A stretch of DNA of 64,000 nt from Amycolatopsis acidiphila (GTDB lineage: Bacteria > Actinomycetota > Actinomycetes > Mycobacteriales > Pseudonocardiaceae), in contig NZ_CP090063.1 in NCBI RefSeq assembly GCF_021391495.1, positions 7,750,001 to 7,814,000 on the forward strand, written 5' to 3'. Both the position numbers and the translations under genes were made by a program. Every line of letters begins with the position of its first letter. The first letter of the stretch is position 1. Below are positions 53,731-63,638 of the stretch, one piece after another. The notes below the pieces were generated by a model that saw only the letters and a program-made list of their open reading frames with translations, made no database searches and was not told where the DNA came from.

Positions 53731-55076
53731 AGTGAGACTTGCGGGGCAGACGTCACCGGCGGGGTCTGACTCGATCAAACCCTGACCTCGAATGGGAGTG
53801 TCTTCGCCCCGATCTGTCGGCCTTGCCGGGGCGTCTGCTTGGTACGCGCCGGAGGGCCGGGACGTGACTTGATAGGAGCTTGCGACCGCCCATCACTGGT
53901 TTGTCCGCCCAGCCGTCCGGCGCGTGCCGCCTTGCCCGGAACGTCCCGCAGGAAGGCGACAGGCCCCAGGATGGCACAACGCGGTCAGATGAAAAAGCCC
54001 AGCAAGCGCAGGATTGCCGGTGGGGTGGACACCCACGGCGACACCCATCACGCGGCGGTGGTGCTGCTCAACGGCGCGCGGGTGGCCGATGCGGAGTTCC
54101 CCGCCACCCAGCGGGGATACGACCAGCTGCTGAGCTGGCTGCGCTCACACGGCAGACTGCACGCGGTCGGCGTGGAGGGCACCAGTTCTTACGGGGCGGG
54201 CCTGGCGCGCCACCTGGCCAGCACGGACGTGACGGTTGTCGAGGTCAACCGGCCCGACCGCCGCCAGCGCCGCGCGAAGGGCAAGTCCGACCCGCTCGAT
54301 GCCTACGCCGCCGCCGAGGCCGTGCTCGCCGGCCGGGCCACGGCCATTCCCAAGGCGGGCAGCGGAATCGTGGAGGCAATCCGCACCCTGCACACCACCC
54401 GCGCCGGCGCGGTTAAATCCCGTACGGCCGCGATGAACGAGCTACGGTCGCTGCTGGTGACCGCCCCAGCCGACCTGCGCGACCGGCTACGCGGCCTCGG
54501 CGCGGTCGGCCTGGTTGAGGCATGCCTGCGCTTGCGCCCGGCAGGCGACCCGGCCAGCCCGCAGGCAGCTGCCCGGGTGGCGCTACGCGCCTTGGCCCGC
54601 CGCCACCGCAACCTGACCACCGAGATCGCTGATCTGGATGCCCAGCTGCGGCCGCTGGTTGAACGGGCCTGTCCCCGGCTGATCGCCATCCACGGCGTGG
54701 GCTACGAGACCGCCGCCCAGCTCCTGATCACCGCCGGCGACAACCCCGACCGAATCGGATCCGAGGCCGCCTTCGCCGCTCTCTGCGGCACCGCCCCAAT
54801 CCCCGCTTCCAGCGGCAAGACCCACCGCCACCGCCTGTCCCGCGGCGGCGACCGCCAAGCCAACCGCGCCCTGCACCTGATCGCCTGCACACGCTTGGCC
54901 ACCTGCCCCAGAACCCGCGCCTACCGCGACCGCCGCGCCCAGCAACAACTATCCACAAAGGACATCCTTCGCTGCCTCAAACGCTACCTCGCCCGCGAGA
55001 TCTACAAAGTCATCACCACACTGCACGCCCCCGACCACGAACTTCCAGCTACCGCTTGACAAACCATAGGAGCATC
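53731..55076 (+). mobile_element. IS110-e
   Basis: Begins AGTGAGACTTGCGGGGC, like the TGTGAGACTGTC start of IS110-c, and ends ACCATAGGAGCATC. The 240-base 5' non-coding region contains GATAGGAGCTTGCG, again echoing the end. The left flank is the end of IS3-c; the right flank is the broken recombinase. Confidence 0.7.
53971..55059 (+). CDS. IS110-e transposase (DEDD)
   Basis: 362 residues. RIAGGVDTHGDTHHAAVVLLNG, VGVEGTSSYGAGLARHL and RAKGKSDPLDAYAAAEAVL form the DEDD site. LIAIHGVGYETAAQLLITAG, LCGTAPIPASSGKTHRHRLS and LKRYLAREIYKVI form the C-terminal domain. Clearly related to IS110-c. ATG 53971; 53989 is an alternative. Intact. Confidence 0.92.
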   Translation: MAQRGQMKKPSKRRIAGGVDTHGDTHHAAVVLLNGARVADAEFPATQRGYDQLLSWLRSHGRLHAVGVEGTSSYGAGLARHLASTDVTVVEVNRPDRRQRRAKGKSDPLDAYAAAEAVLAGRATAIPKAGSGIVEAIRTLHTTRAGAVKSRTAAMNELRSLLVTAPADLRDRLRGLGAVGLVEACLRLRPAGDPASPQAAARVALRALARRHRNLTTEIADLDAQLRPLVERACPRLIAIHGVGYETAAQLLITAGDNPDRIGSEAAFAALCGTAPIPASSGKTHRHRLSRGGDRQANRALHLIACTRLATCPRTRAYRDRRAQQQLSTKDILRCLKRYLAREIYKVITTLHAPDHELPATA

Positions 55077-56665
55077 AGTGACCAAACGCGTTCAGTCTTC
55101 GCGGGAGCGACTGTCTGCGTCGAAGCGGGTCTGGCATTGCCGGTGAGAACCACGGGACCGGTTTTCGATGAGGACGTCTGGGATTTCACCGAGGTCATCG
55201 GTCTACGGGTGCAGATGACGCCGGCCCGCCGCCGGTTCGACTTCACCCTCATCGCCGACGCCCGCTGGCGGCTGGTTGCCAAGGAACTGGTCCCTGGCCC
55301 TGCTTGCGCCTCGACACGAAGCCGTCGCGGTGCTGCCGCGCGCCCTGCGCACACCGCTGCACCCACAGACCTGCCACGGACGACTGGCCGAGCTGACCCG
55401 GTGGTTCACCTGGCTCGCCAAGTACGGCATCGTCAGCCTCGACGAGGTCGACGAGGACTGCTGCGCGGCATACCTGGCCCACCGCCGCTACGTTCGTGAC
55501 GCGGACGGTGTCGTTGTCGGTGATCGCAGTCCCGCCGTCCGCCGAGCCGCTGCGCAGACGGTCGTCGACTTGCTCAACTATCGGGAGCTGTTCACCACTG
55601 ATCGGGTCCGGGCGGACCTGCGGCCTTGGTCGGGCGCTTCTCCATCGGCCGTCGCCGAGATGCGATCCGGCCGGGACGGCAACACCACCCCGCCACTGGA
55701 CGATCGAGTGCTGCAACCTCTGCTGGCCGCAGCGCTCTACCTGGTGACCGTGATCGGCCCGCGCACGGCCGAACTCACCGCTCAGATGCGCGAGCAACGC
55801 CAGTGGAAGCGTCGCCGAGACCCCGCCCATGACCTCCGCAAACAACCCCCAGAATCTCGAAAGGGATTCGCCCGCGTCCTCAGCGAATACCGGCAGGCCC
55901 GTCGACCGTTGCCGTTGCTTCCCGACCATATCGTCGCCGAGCGCGTGGACGCGGGCTGGTCCGTCAACGACCCGCTGACCCCGCTCGCGCTCGACAATTT
56001 GGCCAGGCAAGCCGGCTACGTCGTCTTCAACCCGAGCTGGACGCGCACGCTGCGCGATGTGATCGAGTCGACGCTCGACGTCGTCGGGGCAGAGAAACCC
56101 TTGGGACGCAACGCCACACACGTTCCTCTCGCCAACAACGACAACGAGACGGTCCCCTGGACTCTTCCCTTGCATGACGCCGAGGCACGCACGTTACTGG
56201 GTGCAGTCCGCACCGCGGCAATCATCACGATCACCCTGACCAGCGGGATGCGCTCGAGCGAGCTGATGGAGCTGCGGGCCGGCTGCCGCCAGCCCCCGCA
56301 AGAACACGCACCGGGGCTGGTGCGCTACCGGCTGGCCAGCCGCGTCGTCAAGGGCAAGCCGCTGGGCGGCGTCGAGGACGAGTGGGTCGTCGTCGAACCG
56401 GCCTACCTGGCCGCCGGCCTGGCCGAGCAACTCCTGGACGATCCCCAGTCCGGCGCCCTGTTGTTCGGACGGTTCGCCTTCGACGTCCGCTATCGATGGT
56501 TCCGCAACTGGGTGAATGGTCCCACTGGTCGCCGACTCGGACTGGCTTCCATCCCCGAGGACAACGTCACCATGCGCGCCATGCGCCGAACCCTGGCCCT
56601 TGAACTGGCCTACCGCCCCGGAGGGCTGCTGGCCGCGAAGGTCCAGCTGAAGCACATTTCCGTTG
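55077..56665 (+). pseudogene. Tyrosine recombinase, truncated at both ends and frameshifted
   Basis: Early residues FDEDVWDFTEVIGLRVQM and RFDFTLIADARWRLVAKEL are in one frame. A shift near 55285 leads to ALLAPRHEAVAVLPRALRTPLHPQTCHGRLAELTRWF. The catalytic region has TLTSGMRSSELMELRAG (Arg) and ends LAYRPGGLLAAKVQLKHISV, just before the His/Tyr motifs would come. IS110-e removes the start and the Tn554-like element the end. It looks like one member of a recombinase set from an older Tn554/RIT-type element. Confidence 0.78.
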
Positions 56666-56787
56666 TTATCTTGAGCTGCTGAACGTGTGTCTTCCATGTG
56701 CGCCACGGGTTCGTGGGGCGGCGTGATCGACCTGGTGGACGTGGTTATCTCCGGCTCGTCTATCACGTTGATCACGTTGGAGGAGTT

Positions 56788-57895
56788 GTGCACGTTCAGC
56801 GCGTGGCGATGCCCGCGTCCCGGGTTCCATCCTGGACCGTCCTGAACGAGGACGGTATCCAGGTCGAGCCGATCGAGCGGTATCTGACCTACCTGACCGA
56901 CATCGAGCGATCCCCGAACACCGTCAAGGCGTACGCCCATGATTTGAAGGACTACTGGGTCTTTCTGTGGCAGCGCGGGTTGGACTGGCGGGAGACCCGG
57001 TTGGAAGACATCGGTGAATACGTCGCGTGGCTGCGGCTGCCGCCGGCCGGCCGCGACGGCCACGTGGCCGTGTTGCCGTCGGTCCAGCCGCACGTGACGG
57101 CGTCCACGGTCAACCGGAAGCTCTCGGCGCTGGCGGCGTTCTACACCTACCAAGCGCGCAACGGCGTGGACGTCGGCGAGCTGCTGACCACCTGGCAGCT
57201 ACCGGGCCGCCGGGGCGGGTGGAAGCCGTTCCTGCACCACATCAGCAAGGGCAAACCCCAGCCTCGGCGGGCGATCTCGCTGCGGGCCGAGAAGAAGCTC
57301 CCTCGCGTCCTGACAGTGGCGGAGATGCAGTCCATCATGGACGCCTGCGGTCGACTGCGGGATCGCTTCCTGCTTGCGTTGTTGTGGGACAGCGGCGTTC
57401 GCGTCGGCGAAGCGTTGGGGCTTCGGCACGCCGACATCGCCGCGGCTGAACGCGAGGTGACGATCGTGCCGCGGATCAACGACAACGGCGCGCGGTCGAA
57501 GTCGCGCGAGCAGCGCACCATCCCGGTGTCGGCGGAACTGATCCGGTTGTGGGGCGACTATCTGCACTGCGCAGTATGGCGATCTGGACTCGGACTACGT
57601 GTTCATCAACTTGTGGGCCCAGCCCCTGGGGCACCCATGGTCCTACCCGGCAGTCTATGACCTGGTGCGACGACTACGGCGGCGAACGGGGATCGCGTTC
57701 GACCCGCATTGGTGCCGGCATTCGGCGGCGACCAGGATGTTGCGCGACGGAGTCCCGATCGAGGTCGTGTCCAAACTCCTCGGTCATTCCTCTGTGACCA
57801 CCACGCTTTCCGTCTATGGGCACCTCACGGCCGAGGACGCCCGGCGGGAGTTGGAGAAGGCCGGCTGGTTCACGGGGCGCGAGGTGAGCTGGTGA
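56788..57895 (+). pseudogene. TnpA-like tyrosine recombinase with one frameshift
   Basis: SAM-like N-terminal domain: EPIERYLTYLTDIERSPNTVKAYAHDLKDYW. Catalytic Arg in LLWDSGVRVGEALGLRHADI. One extra C near 57573 (GDYLHC then EYGDLDSDYVFIN) moves the frame. The rest is FDPHWCRHSAATRMLRDG (His, Arg), LLGHSSVTTTLSVYGH (His, Tyr). GTG 56788 follows GGAGGA closely; ATG 56809 is an alternative. If the extra base is a sequencing error the protein would be whole (about 368 residues). Confidence 0.82.
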
Positions 57896-60165
57896 CCACG
57901 TCCAAGGTGACGCCCGTCGGCGCGGTGCGTCCAGGCCTGCTGGAGAAGCTGGTCGCCGCGGTCCGACCGGAGTTCAGAGCAGAGATTCTGGCGTTCGGCC
58001 CGGACGATCCTGTCTTGGGTGGAAAGCCTTGCCGGGTAACGGGATGCGGGCGCACGGGTCGTATCCGAGGGTTGTGCTTCGGCCATGACAGCCGTTGGCG
58101 GCGCGAAGGAAAGCCAGACCTGGGCCACTTCATCGCCACTACCGACCCGAGGATGAAGGGTCACCAGCCCTTGGCGTCGTGCCGGATTCCGGGCTGCCTC
58201 AGGGGACGGAAGGAACGGGGGCTGTGCACGCGCCACCACTACGCCTGGCAGCGGTCGGGCCAGTCCGACCTCAACCAGTGGGTGGCCGCGCTGCCGCCGG
58301 TAGTGGAGCCCGATCCGCCGGCGACATGCCGGATCGCCTACTGCGACCTATGGGTCCATGCGGACTTGCCGTTCTGCCTGACGCACGGCATCCGCTGGAA
58401 AGAACAAGGCCGGCCGGACATCGACGACTACGCCCGCGGCTACGAGAACGACTCCACACCCGGCCACGAGCGCATCGACCTGCGCGAACTGGACGCGCAT
58501 CTGCGACTGGAGACGCAGTACGCCTTGCAGTGCCGGCACGACGATGCAGCGATCCGGATCGCGCCGAGCGCGGTGCAGGTCGTGGTCAACTTCCTCGCCG
58601 CCACCGAGGTTTCCTCGCTGCTGGACCACGACGAACACGCTTGGCTACAGGCGTGGAAGCAACGATTCCCCAAGCGAGCACGGTTCTCCAACGGCGACTC
58701 CGGTCGCGCGCTGCTCATCTATGCGCGCCGCAAGGTCGAGGAGTCGCATCTCGGCCGAGGCTGGGACGTCGAGTACCGCCGTGACGTCTGGCGGCTGCGC
58801 AACCTAGGGGTCGAGGAGGGGCCCGCGACGGTGCGGTTCGACCAGATCAGCCAGACCTGGCTCAAAGAACTGGCCAAGCGGTGGATCCGGTGGCGGCTGA
58901 GCAGCGGCCTCGGCACCGGATCGGCCACCAAGGCCGCGCTCGCGCTCACCAGCTTCAGCCGGTTCCTGACCTCGCCCGCCGTCGGTGTCGACCGGCTCGC
59001 CCAGGTCGACCGGCCCCTGCTGGAACGCTACCTGGCCGACCTGCACACCGAGCTGGCCGGCAAGAAGATCCACGGCGAACGCATCAGCCAGCTGCACCTG
59101 TTCCTGCAAGCCATCCGCCGGCACGGGTGGGATGAATCGCTGCCCGCGAATGCGACGCTCCACAGCGAGGACTTCCCCAAGAAGGGGCAGTTGCTTCCCC
59201 GGGCGCTGGCCGAACACGTCATGACGCAACTGGAAGATCCCCACAACCTCAATCAGTGGAACGACCCCGACCGTCGGCTGATCACCCTCATCCTCATCCG
59301 CTGCGGGCTCCGGCTTGGTGACACCCTGCGCCTGGCCGTCGACTGCGTCGTCCACGACGCCGACAACGCCCCCTACCTGCGCTACGTCAACCACAAAATG
59401 AAACGCGAGGCCCTCGTGCCCATCGATGAGGAACTCGAAGCCCAGATCATCAAGCAGCGACGAAAAGTCAGCGACTGCTGGCCGAACCGGATCCCAGTGC
59501 TCTTTCCCCGCTCCAGAGCCAACCCCGACGGCAGCAAGCGCGCCAGCCACTCCGGCTACCAGCACGCGCTGGCCGAATGGCTGCGCCGCTGCGACATCCG
59601 CGACGCCCACGGCAACCCTGTCCATGTCACCCCGCACCAATACCGACACTCACTCGGAACCCGGTTGATCAACCTCGACGTCCCTCAAGAAGTCGTCCGA
59701 CGCATACTCGATCACGATTCTCATGCCATGACGGCCCACTACGCCCGGCTGGCCGACACCACAATCCGCCGGCACTGGGAAAAGGCTCGCAAGGTCAACG
59801 CGACCGGCCAAACCGTCACCCTCGCCCCGGACGGCCCGATGGCCGAGGCGGCCTGGGCCAAGCAACGCATCGGCCGCGCCACCCAGGCCCTGCCCAACGG
59901 CTACTGCTCGTTGCCGCTGGTCAAGACCTGCCCGCATGCCAATGCTTGTTTGACATGCCCGATGTTCGTCACGACCGCCGAGTTCCTGCCCCAGCACCGG
60001 CACCACCATCAAGAAGTCCTTCAGATCATCTCCGCGGCCGAGGCCCGCGGCCACACCCGGCAGGCGGAGATGAACCGGCAGGTCGCCGACAACTTGGAGA
60101 AGATCATCACCACGCTTGAGGTCGACGATCCCGGCCAGCAAGAGGCGGCCGCCGATGCGTCCTGA
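57892..60165 (+). CDS. TnpB-like tyrosine recombinase with N-terminal zinc fingers
   Basis: 757 residues. Three repeated C-x4-C...C-x2-H units lie at about 48-64 (CRVTGC..LCFGH), 92-110 (CRIPGC..LCTRHH) and 139-160 (CRIAYC..FCLTH). Recombinase core: LIRCGLRLGDTLRLAVD (Arg), VTPHQYRHSLGTRL (His, Arg) and ILDHDSHAMTAHYARLAD (His, Tyr). The C-terminal Cys cluster CPHANACLTCPMF is typical of Tn554-family TnpB. GTG 57892 overlaps the tnpA stop (GTGA). Intact. Confidence 0.9.
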   Translation: MTTSKVTPVGAVRPGLLEKLVAAVRPEFRAEILAFGPDDPVLGGKPCRVTGCGRTGRIRGLCFGHDSRWRREGKPDLGHFIATTDPRMKGHQPLASCRIPGCLRGRKERGLCTRHHYAWQRSGQSDLNQWVAALPPVVEPDPPATCRIAYCDLWVHADLPFCLTHGIRWKEQGRPDIDDYARGYENDSTPGHERIDLRELDAHLRLETQYALQCRHDDAAIRIAPSAVQVVVNFLAATEVSSLLDHDEHAWLQAWKQRFPKRARFSNGDSGRALLIYARRKVEESHLGRGWDVEYRRDVWRLRNLGVEEGPATVRFDQISQTWLKELAKRWIRWRLSSGLGTGSATKAALALTSFSRFLTSPAVGVDRLAQVDRPLLERYLADLHTELAGKKIHGERISQLHLFLQAIRRHGWDESLPANATLHSEDFPKKGQLLPRALAEHVMTQLEDPHNLNQWNDPDRRLITLILIRCGLRLGDTLRLAVDCVVHDADNAPYLRYVNHKMKREALVPIDEELEAQIIKQRRKVSDCWPNRIPVLFPRSRANPDGSKRASHSGYQHALAEWLRRCDIRDAHGNPVHVTPHQYRHSLGTRLINLDVPQEVVRRILDHDSHAMTAHYARLADTTIRRHWEKARKVNATGQTVTLAPDGPMAEAAWAKQRIGRATQALPNGYCSLPLVKTCPHANACLTCPMFVTTAEFLPQHRHHHQEVLQIISAAEARGHTRQAEMNRQVADNLEKIITTLEVDDPGQQEAAADAS

Positions 60166-60598
60166 CAACACTAAGCCGATCATCGCCGCCGCCCGGCGGC
60201 GCCACGAGTTGACACGGGCCAAAGCGATCCAAGCACTACGCGAACTCGACCATGCCGGCACGCCGGTCACCTTCCACACTGTCGCCACTGCGGCTGCAGT
60301 CTCCCGGTCCTGGCTCTACGCCCAGCCCGACATCCGGGCCGAGATCGAGCGCCTCCGCGAGGCCACGGGACGCACGCCCACGCCGCCGATCCCGGCCAGC
60401 CAACGCACGACCGAGTCCTCGGCCCTGGCCAGGCTCGATGCTGCACTCAAACGAAACCGTGAACTCGCAGAGGAAAACCAGCGCCTGCGGCGCCAACTGG
60501 CCCACGCCCTCGGCCAGCTTCGTCATACACCCGACGCCAGCGACCCGACTGCTCCCGGCAAACGACGTCGCTCTTCGGTAACGATCGGGCCCTGCTGA
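60155..60598 (+). CDS. TnpC-like accessory protein
   Basis: 147 residues. RAKAIQALRELDHAGTPVTFHTVATAAAVSRSWLY is a helix-turn-helix, followed by a coiled coil (LDAALKRNRELAEENQRLRRQLAHALGQL). This is the Tn554 TnpC/DUF6262 pattern; it guides orientation or efficiency of transposition. ATG 60155 overlaps the end of tnpB by 11 nt. Confidence 0.85.
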   Translation: MRPDNTKPIIAAARRRHELTRAKAIQALRELDHAGTPVTFHTVATAAAVSRSWLYAQPDIRAEIERLREATGRTPTPPIPASQRTTESSALARLDAALKRNRELAEENQRLRRQLAHALGQLRHTPDASDPTAPGKRRRSSVTIGPC

Positions 60599-60700
60599 CA
60601 GGGATCCCACTACCAGCGGCGGCCGCGTCGGCGACACCGTTCACGACGTGGCCGCCCAGGTCACAGCCGGGATCAAATCGAAAGCTCAAGATAACCGTTG

Positions 60701-61057
60701 CTACGCCGTAGTCCTTCGCCGTGACCTCCCAGCCCAGGCATTCGATACCCGACCAGAAGTTCCCCACCCGAAATGAGGGGCGGGTGCGCACCGCGAACCA
60801 GCCCAGATCCACCGGGTTCGAGCTGGCGGCCCATGAAGAGGCGTAACAACACCGGTTTCTCGCGTATACCTTCCCGTCTCGCTCACCGCGCCCGGCCCAT
60901 CCGGCAGTGCTGGACCGACGCGACTTCGTCGAGGCTGCTCCCACCCTCCCCGGCGACCCCCGGTTCAGGCTGCCTCCAGCTGCACCAGGCCGCTACGACG
61001 ACCCAGCGATGGACGGTCTTCCACCTCCATCCGACACATCAGCGCCTCGTGGCGCAC
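60701..61057 (-). mobile_element. 5' remnant of a fourth group II intron (related to intron 1)
   Basis: Minus strand from 61057: GTGCGCCACGAGGCGCTGAT, which parallels intron 1 (GTGCGCCGTGAAAGCGCTGT). The similarity continues over about 350 nt, including GGAGGTGGAAGACC and GGCAGCCTGAACCGGG. It stops at the right end of the Tn554-like element; no maturase or domain V remains. Explains this otherwise gene-free stretch. Confidence 0.8.
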
Positions 61058-61188
61058 CGGACTTTGTGCCAGAGCCGGAATCCGGTCCGGACGAGCCCGT
61101 CCGCCTGGGCAAGGCCCGCGTCCAACACGTCTCGTTCGCCGCCTTGGCCAGGACGACCAGCCGTTTGACCAGGCCCCGTGCCTGGGTC
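61058..61188. other. 5' exon flank of the intron remnant; no gene recognised
   Basis: 131 bases between the intron start and the left end of IS256 copy 2. Open in several frames but without a recognisable motif. The last bases (CCTGGGTC) differ from the TSD next to copy 1. Confidence 0.4.
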
Positions 61189-62617
61189 GAGCAATGCTTG
61201 GAATCTGTGGATGGCCGGGAGGGGGCGTACCTTCCCGGTGACCGGTTGAAGGTTCCAAGCATGGCCGACGCGCCAACGTCGGCCGGGAAGGTACGACCCG
61301 ATGCTCACCGTAGTCCCTGACCCTGCCGCTGGCGATGACGGCGCTCCTGTCGGCTCGCGGTCGTTGATTGATGAGATCGTGCGTGAGGGCGCGTGTCGGA
61401 TGCTGGCCGAGGCTCTGCAGGCCGAGGTGGACGCCTACATCGCGCGGTTCGCCGGCGAGCGTGACGAGCGCGGCCACCGCCTGGTCGTGCGTAACGGCTA
61501 CCACCAGCCGCGTGAGGTGCTCACCTCGGCGGGCGCGGTCGAGGTGACGGCGCCGCGGGTCAACGACAAGCGCACCGATCCCGAGACTGGTGAGCGGATG
61601 CGGTTCTCCTCGGCGATCCTGCCGCCGTGGGCGCGTAAGACCCCGAAGATCACCGAGGTACTGCCGCTGCTCTACCTGCACGGCCTGTCATCCGGGGATT
61701 TCGTGCCCGCGCTGGGGCAGTTCCTGGGCTCGGCGAAGGGCTTGTCGTCGGCGGTGATCACGAAGCTGACCGAGCAGTGGAAGGCCGAGCAGCGCGCGTT
61801 CGCCCAGCGTGATCTGTCCACTGTGGACTTCGTGTATCTGTGGGCAGACGGGATCCACGTCAACATCCGCCTGGAGGAGGCGAAACTGTGTCTTCTGGTG
61901 ATGATCGGGGTGCGCGCCGACGGCCGCAAGGAACTCGTCGCCTTGGCCGATGGCTACCGCGAGTCCACCGAGTCTTGGGCGGATCTGCTTCGGGACTGCA
62001 AGCGCCGCGGGATGCGTGCCCCGGTACTGGCCGCCGGGGACGGCGCGCTGGGGTTCTGGGGCGCGCTGCGCGAGGTGTTCCCTGAAACCCGCGAGCAGCG
62101 CTGCTGGTTCCACAAGATCGCCAATGTGCTGTCCGCTCTCCCGAAGTCGGCGCACCCCGGTGCGAAGAAGGCCCTCGCGGAGATCTGGAACGCCGAGGAC
62201 AAGCGGCACGCGCTGGACGCGGTGAAGGCCTTCGACGCCGCCTACGGCGCGAAGTTCCCCAAGGCGGTCGCGAAGATCACCGAGGACATTGACGTGCTGC
62301 TCGCGTTCTTCGACTTTCCGGCCGAGCACTGGGTGCATCTGCGCACCACCAACCCGATCGAGTCGACCTTCGCCACCGTGCGGCACCGCACCAAGGTCAC
62401 CAAAGGGCCAGGCTCGCGCGCCGCCGGGCTCGCGATGGCGTTCAAGCTCATTGAGTCAGCACAGGCCCGCTGGCGCGCGGTGAACGCACCCCACCTCGTC
62501 GCGCTCGTCCGCGCCGGAGCCCGCTTCGAGAACGGACAACTCGTCGAACGACCCGACGACCACACCCAACCCGCAGCAGCCTAAAAGATCTTCATCCACA
62601 GATCTTGACAATTGCTC
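61189..62617 (+). mobile_element. IS256-family element, copy 2
   Basis: Same ends and length as copy 1. The right flank is GGCGCGCAC and the interrupted XRE gene, exactly as in copy 1, but the left flank is unrelated, so there is no target duplication. This marks it as the product of recombination rather than a fresh insertion. Confidence 0.93.
61301..62584 (+). CDS. IS256-family transposase, copy 2
   Basis: 427 residues, identical to the protein at 36375 including D183, D247 and E354. Same ribosome-binding site. Intact. Confidence 0.95.
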   Translation: MLTVVPDPAAGDDGAPVGSRSLIDEIVREGACRMLAEALQAEVDAYIARFAGERDERGHRLVVRNGYHQPREVLTSAGAVEVTAPRVNDKRTDPETGERMRFSSAILPPWARKTPKITEVLPLLYLHGLSSGDFVPALGQFLGSAKGLSSAVITKLTEQWKAEQRAFAQRDLSTVDFVYLWADGIHVNIRLEEAKLCLLVMIGVRADGRKELVALADGYRESTESWADLLRDCKRRGMRAPVLAAGDGALGFWGALREVFPETREQRCWFHKIANVLSALPKSAHPGAKKALAEIWNAEDKRHALDAVKAFDAAYGAKFPKAVAKITEDIDVLLAFFDFPAEHWVHLRTTNPIESTFATVRHRTKVTKGPGSRAAGLAMAFKLIESAQARWRAVNAPHLVALVRAGARFENGQLVERPDDHTQPAAA

Positions 62618-63073
62618 GGCGCGCACGACCTGCTGGGCGTCCATCGGCGGGACGCGGAGGTTGCCCACCAGCAGCGCGGCGGCGTAGTCAGGCGTCTGAA
62701 GTTGGCCGGGCAGCAACAGCGACTCGTAGGAGAACTCGGCGGCGGCGAGCCCTTCGAGCCCGACGAAGATCTTGAACCAGTTGGGCAGTACGTCGCTGAA
62801 CGGTGCCCACCAGGTGCCCTGATCGGCACGCGCCGCCAACGACGCCATGCGGTCGACGTGCTCCACGTCCGCGTCGTACGCCCGGAGCAACGCGGTGACC
62901 TCGTCGGGTTTCTGCTGTGTCTTCCCGGTCTCCAGGTAATTGATCTTTGCCTGGCTGCAACCGAGCACCTTGGCCGCTTCGGTCTGCTTCAGGTTCGCGC
63001 GCTCACGGGCGACCTTCAGGTCATGCCCGATCAGGAAACGCAACGCGGACGGGTCTGCGCGATGGTCGGCCAC
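62618..63073 (-). pseudogene. N-terminal half of the Scr1-type XRE regulator, second copy
   Basis: Same as 37692-38147: GTG start, HTH and first part of DUF5753, then truncated by IS256. No C-terminal half follows on the other side of this IS copy; reading through into the IS adds only a few residues before a stop within it. If expressed, it would give a DNA-binding fragment. Confidence 0.9.
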
Positions 63074-63164
63074 TGATGCCCTCCCGTATGCCTGCCAGAT
63101 CACACACAGTGTCGCATCCATCGAGTCACATAACACCAGGTCCACCCAATGGATGTATAGATCA

Positions 63165-63178
63165 TTGTATATATACAA
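63165..63178. promoter_or_regulatory. Second copy of palindrome TTGTATATATACAA
   Basis: Same intergenic context as at 38239, between the truncated regulator and the small-gene operon. Confidence 0.6.
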
Positions 63179-63377
63179 GCTAGGTTACGGTGGTGCCGAC
63201 ATGGAGACGGTACACAAGGCGGACGGGACGCCAACGCGCGGGTGAGCAGCCGCGCTGCGGCTGTCCGACGCCGAAGCCCCGGCGGGGCCGGGCCGGACCC
63301 CCGACCTGGCCCGGCTTCGCCGGTACCACCAGCCGACCCGCACCCGCGCGGATCGGTGCGGCGAGCGGAGAGCGGTC

Positions 63378-63638
63378 ATGTGGCGAACGCGACGCAAGCC
63401 TGGTCAGTGGGTGGCGGCGTGCCGGGATGTCGCCGACCGACGCCGGGAAATCCTGGTGCTGCCCACCGACGATGACCGGGTGGCGCTGGTCTTCCCGCCC
63501 GGCGAGGTCGCCGTGTTGGAGCCGTTGCAGGCCGGTCGCCTGCGCGCCGCGCTGCGTGACGCGGTGTTCGCGCTGGACCAGCCCCCGACACGCGAGGAGC
63601 ACCAGCACGCCGTCCCGACCGTGCGGGCCAGCGCATGA
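63378..63638 (+). CDS. Small conserved plasmid-type protein (86 aa), second copy
   Basis: Identical to the protein at 38452 (MWRTRRKPGQWVAACRDV...). Function unknown. Confidence 0.65.
   Translation: MWRTRRKPGQWVAACRDVADRRREILVLPTDDDRVALVFPPGEVAVLEPLQAGRLRAALRDAVFALDQPPTREEHQHAVPTVRASA

Larger units (their letters stand above)
56666..60700 (+). mobile_element. Tn554-like transposon (tnpA-tnpB-tnpC), about 4.0 kb, no cargo
   Basis: Three adjacent, overlapping genes in Tn554 order. The ends carry a 13-bp inverted repeat GTTATCTTGAGCT / AGCTCAAGATAAC (56665-56677, 60683-60695). CCGTTG occurs at both edges (56660-56665 and 60695-60700) and may be the crossover core. Left flank: recombinase pseudogene. 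Right flank: truncated group II intron. Confidence 0.75.
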
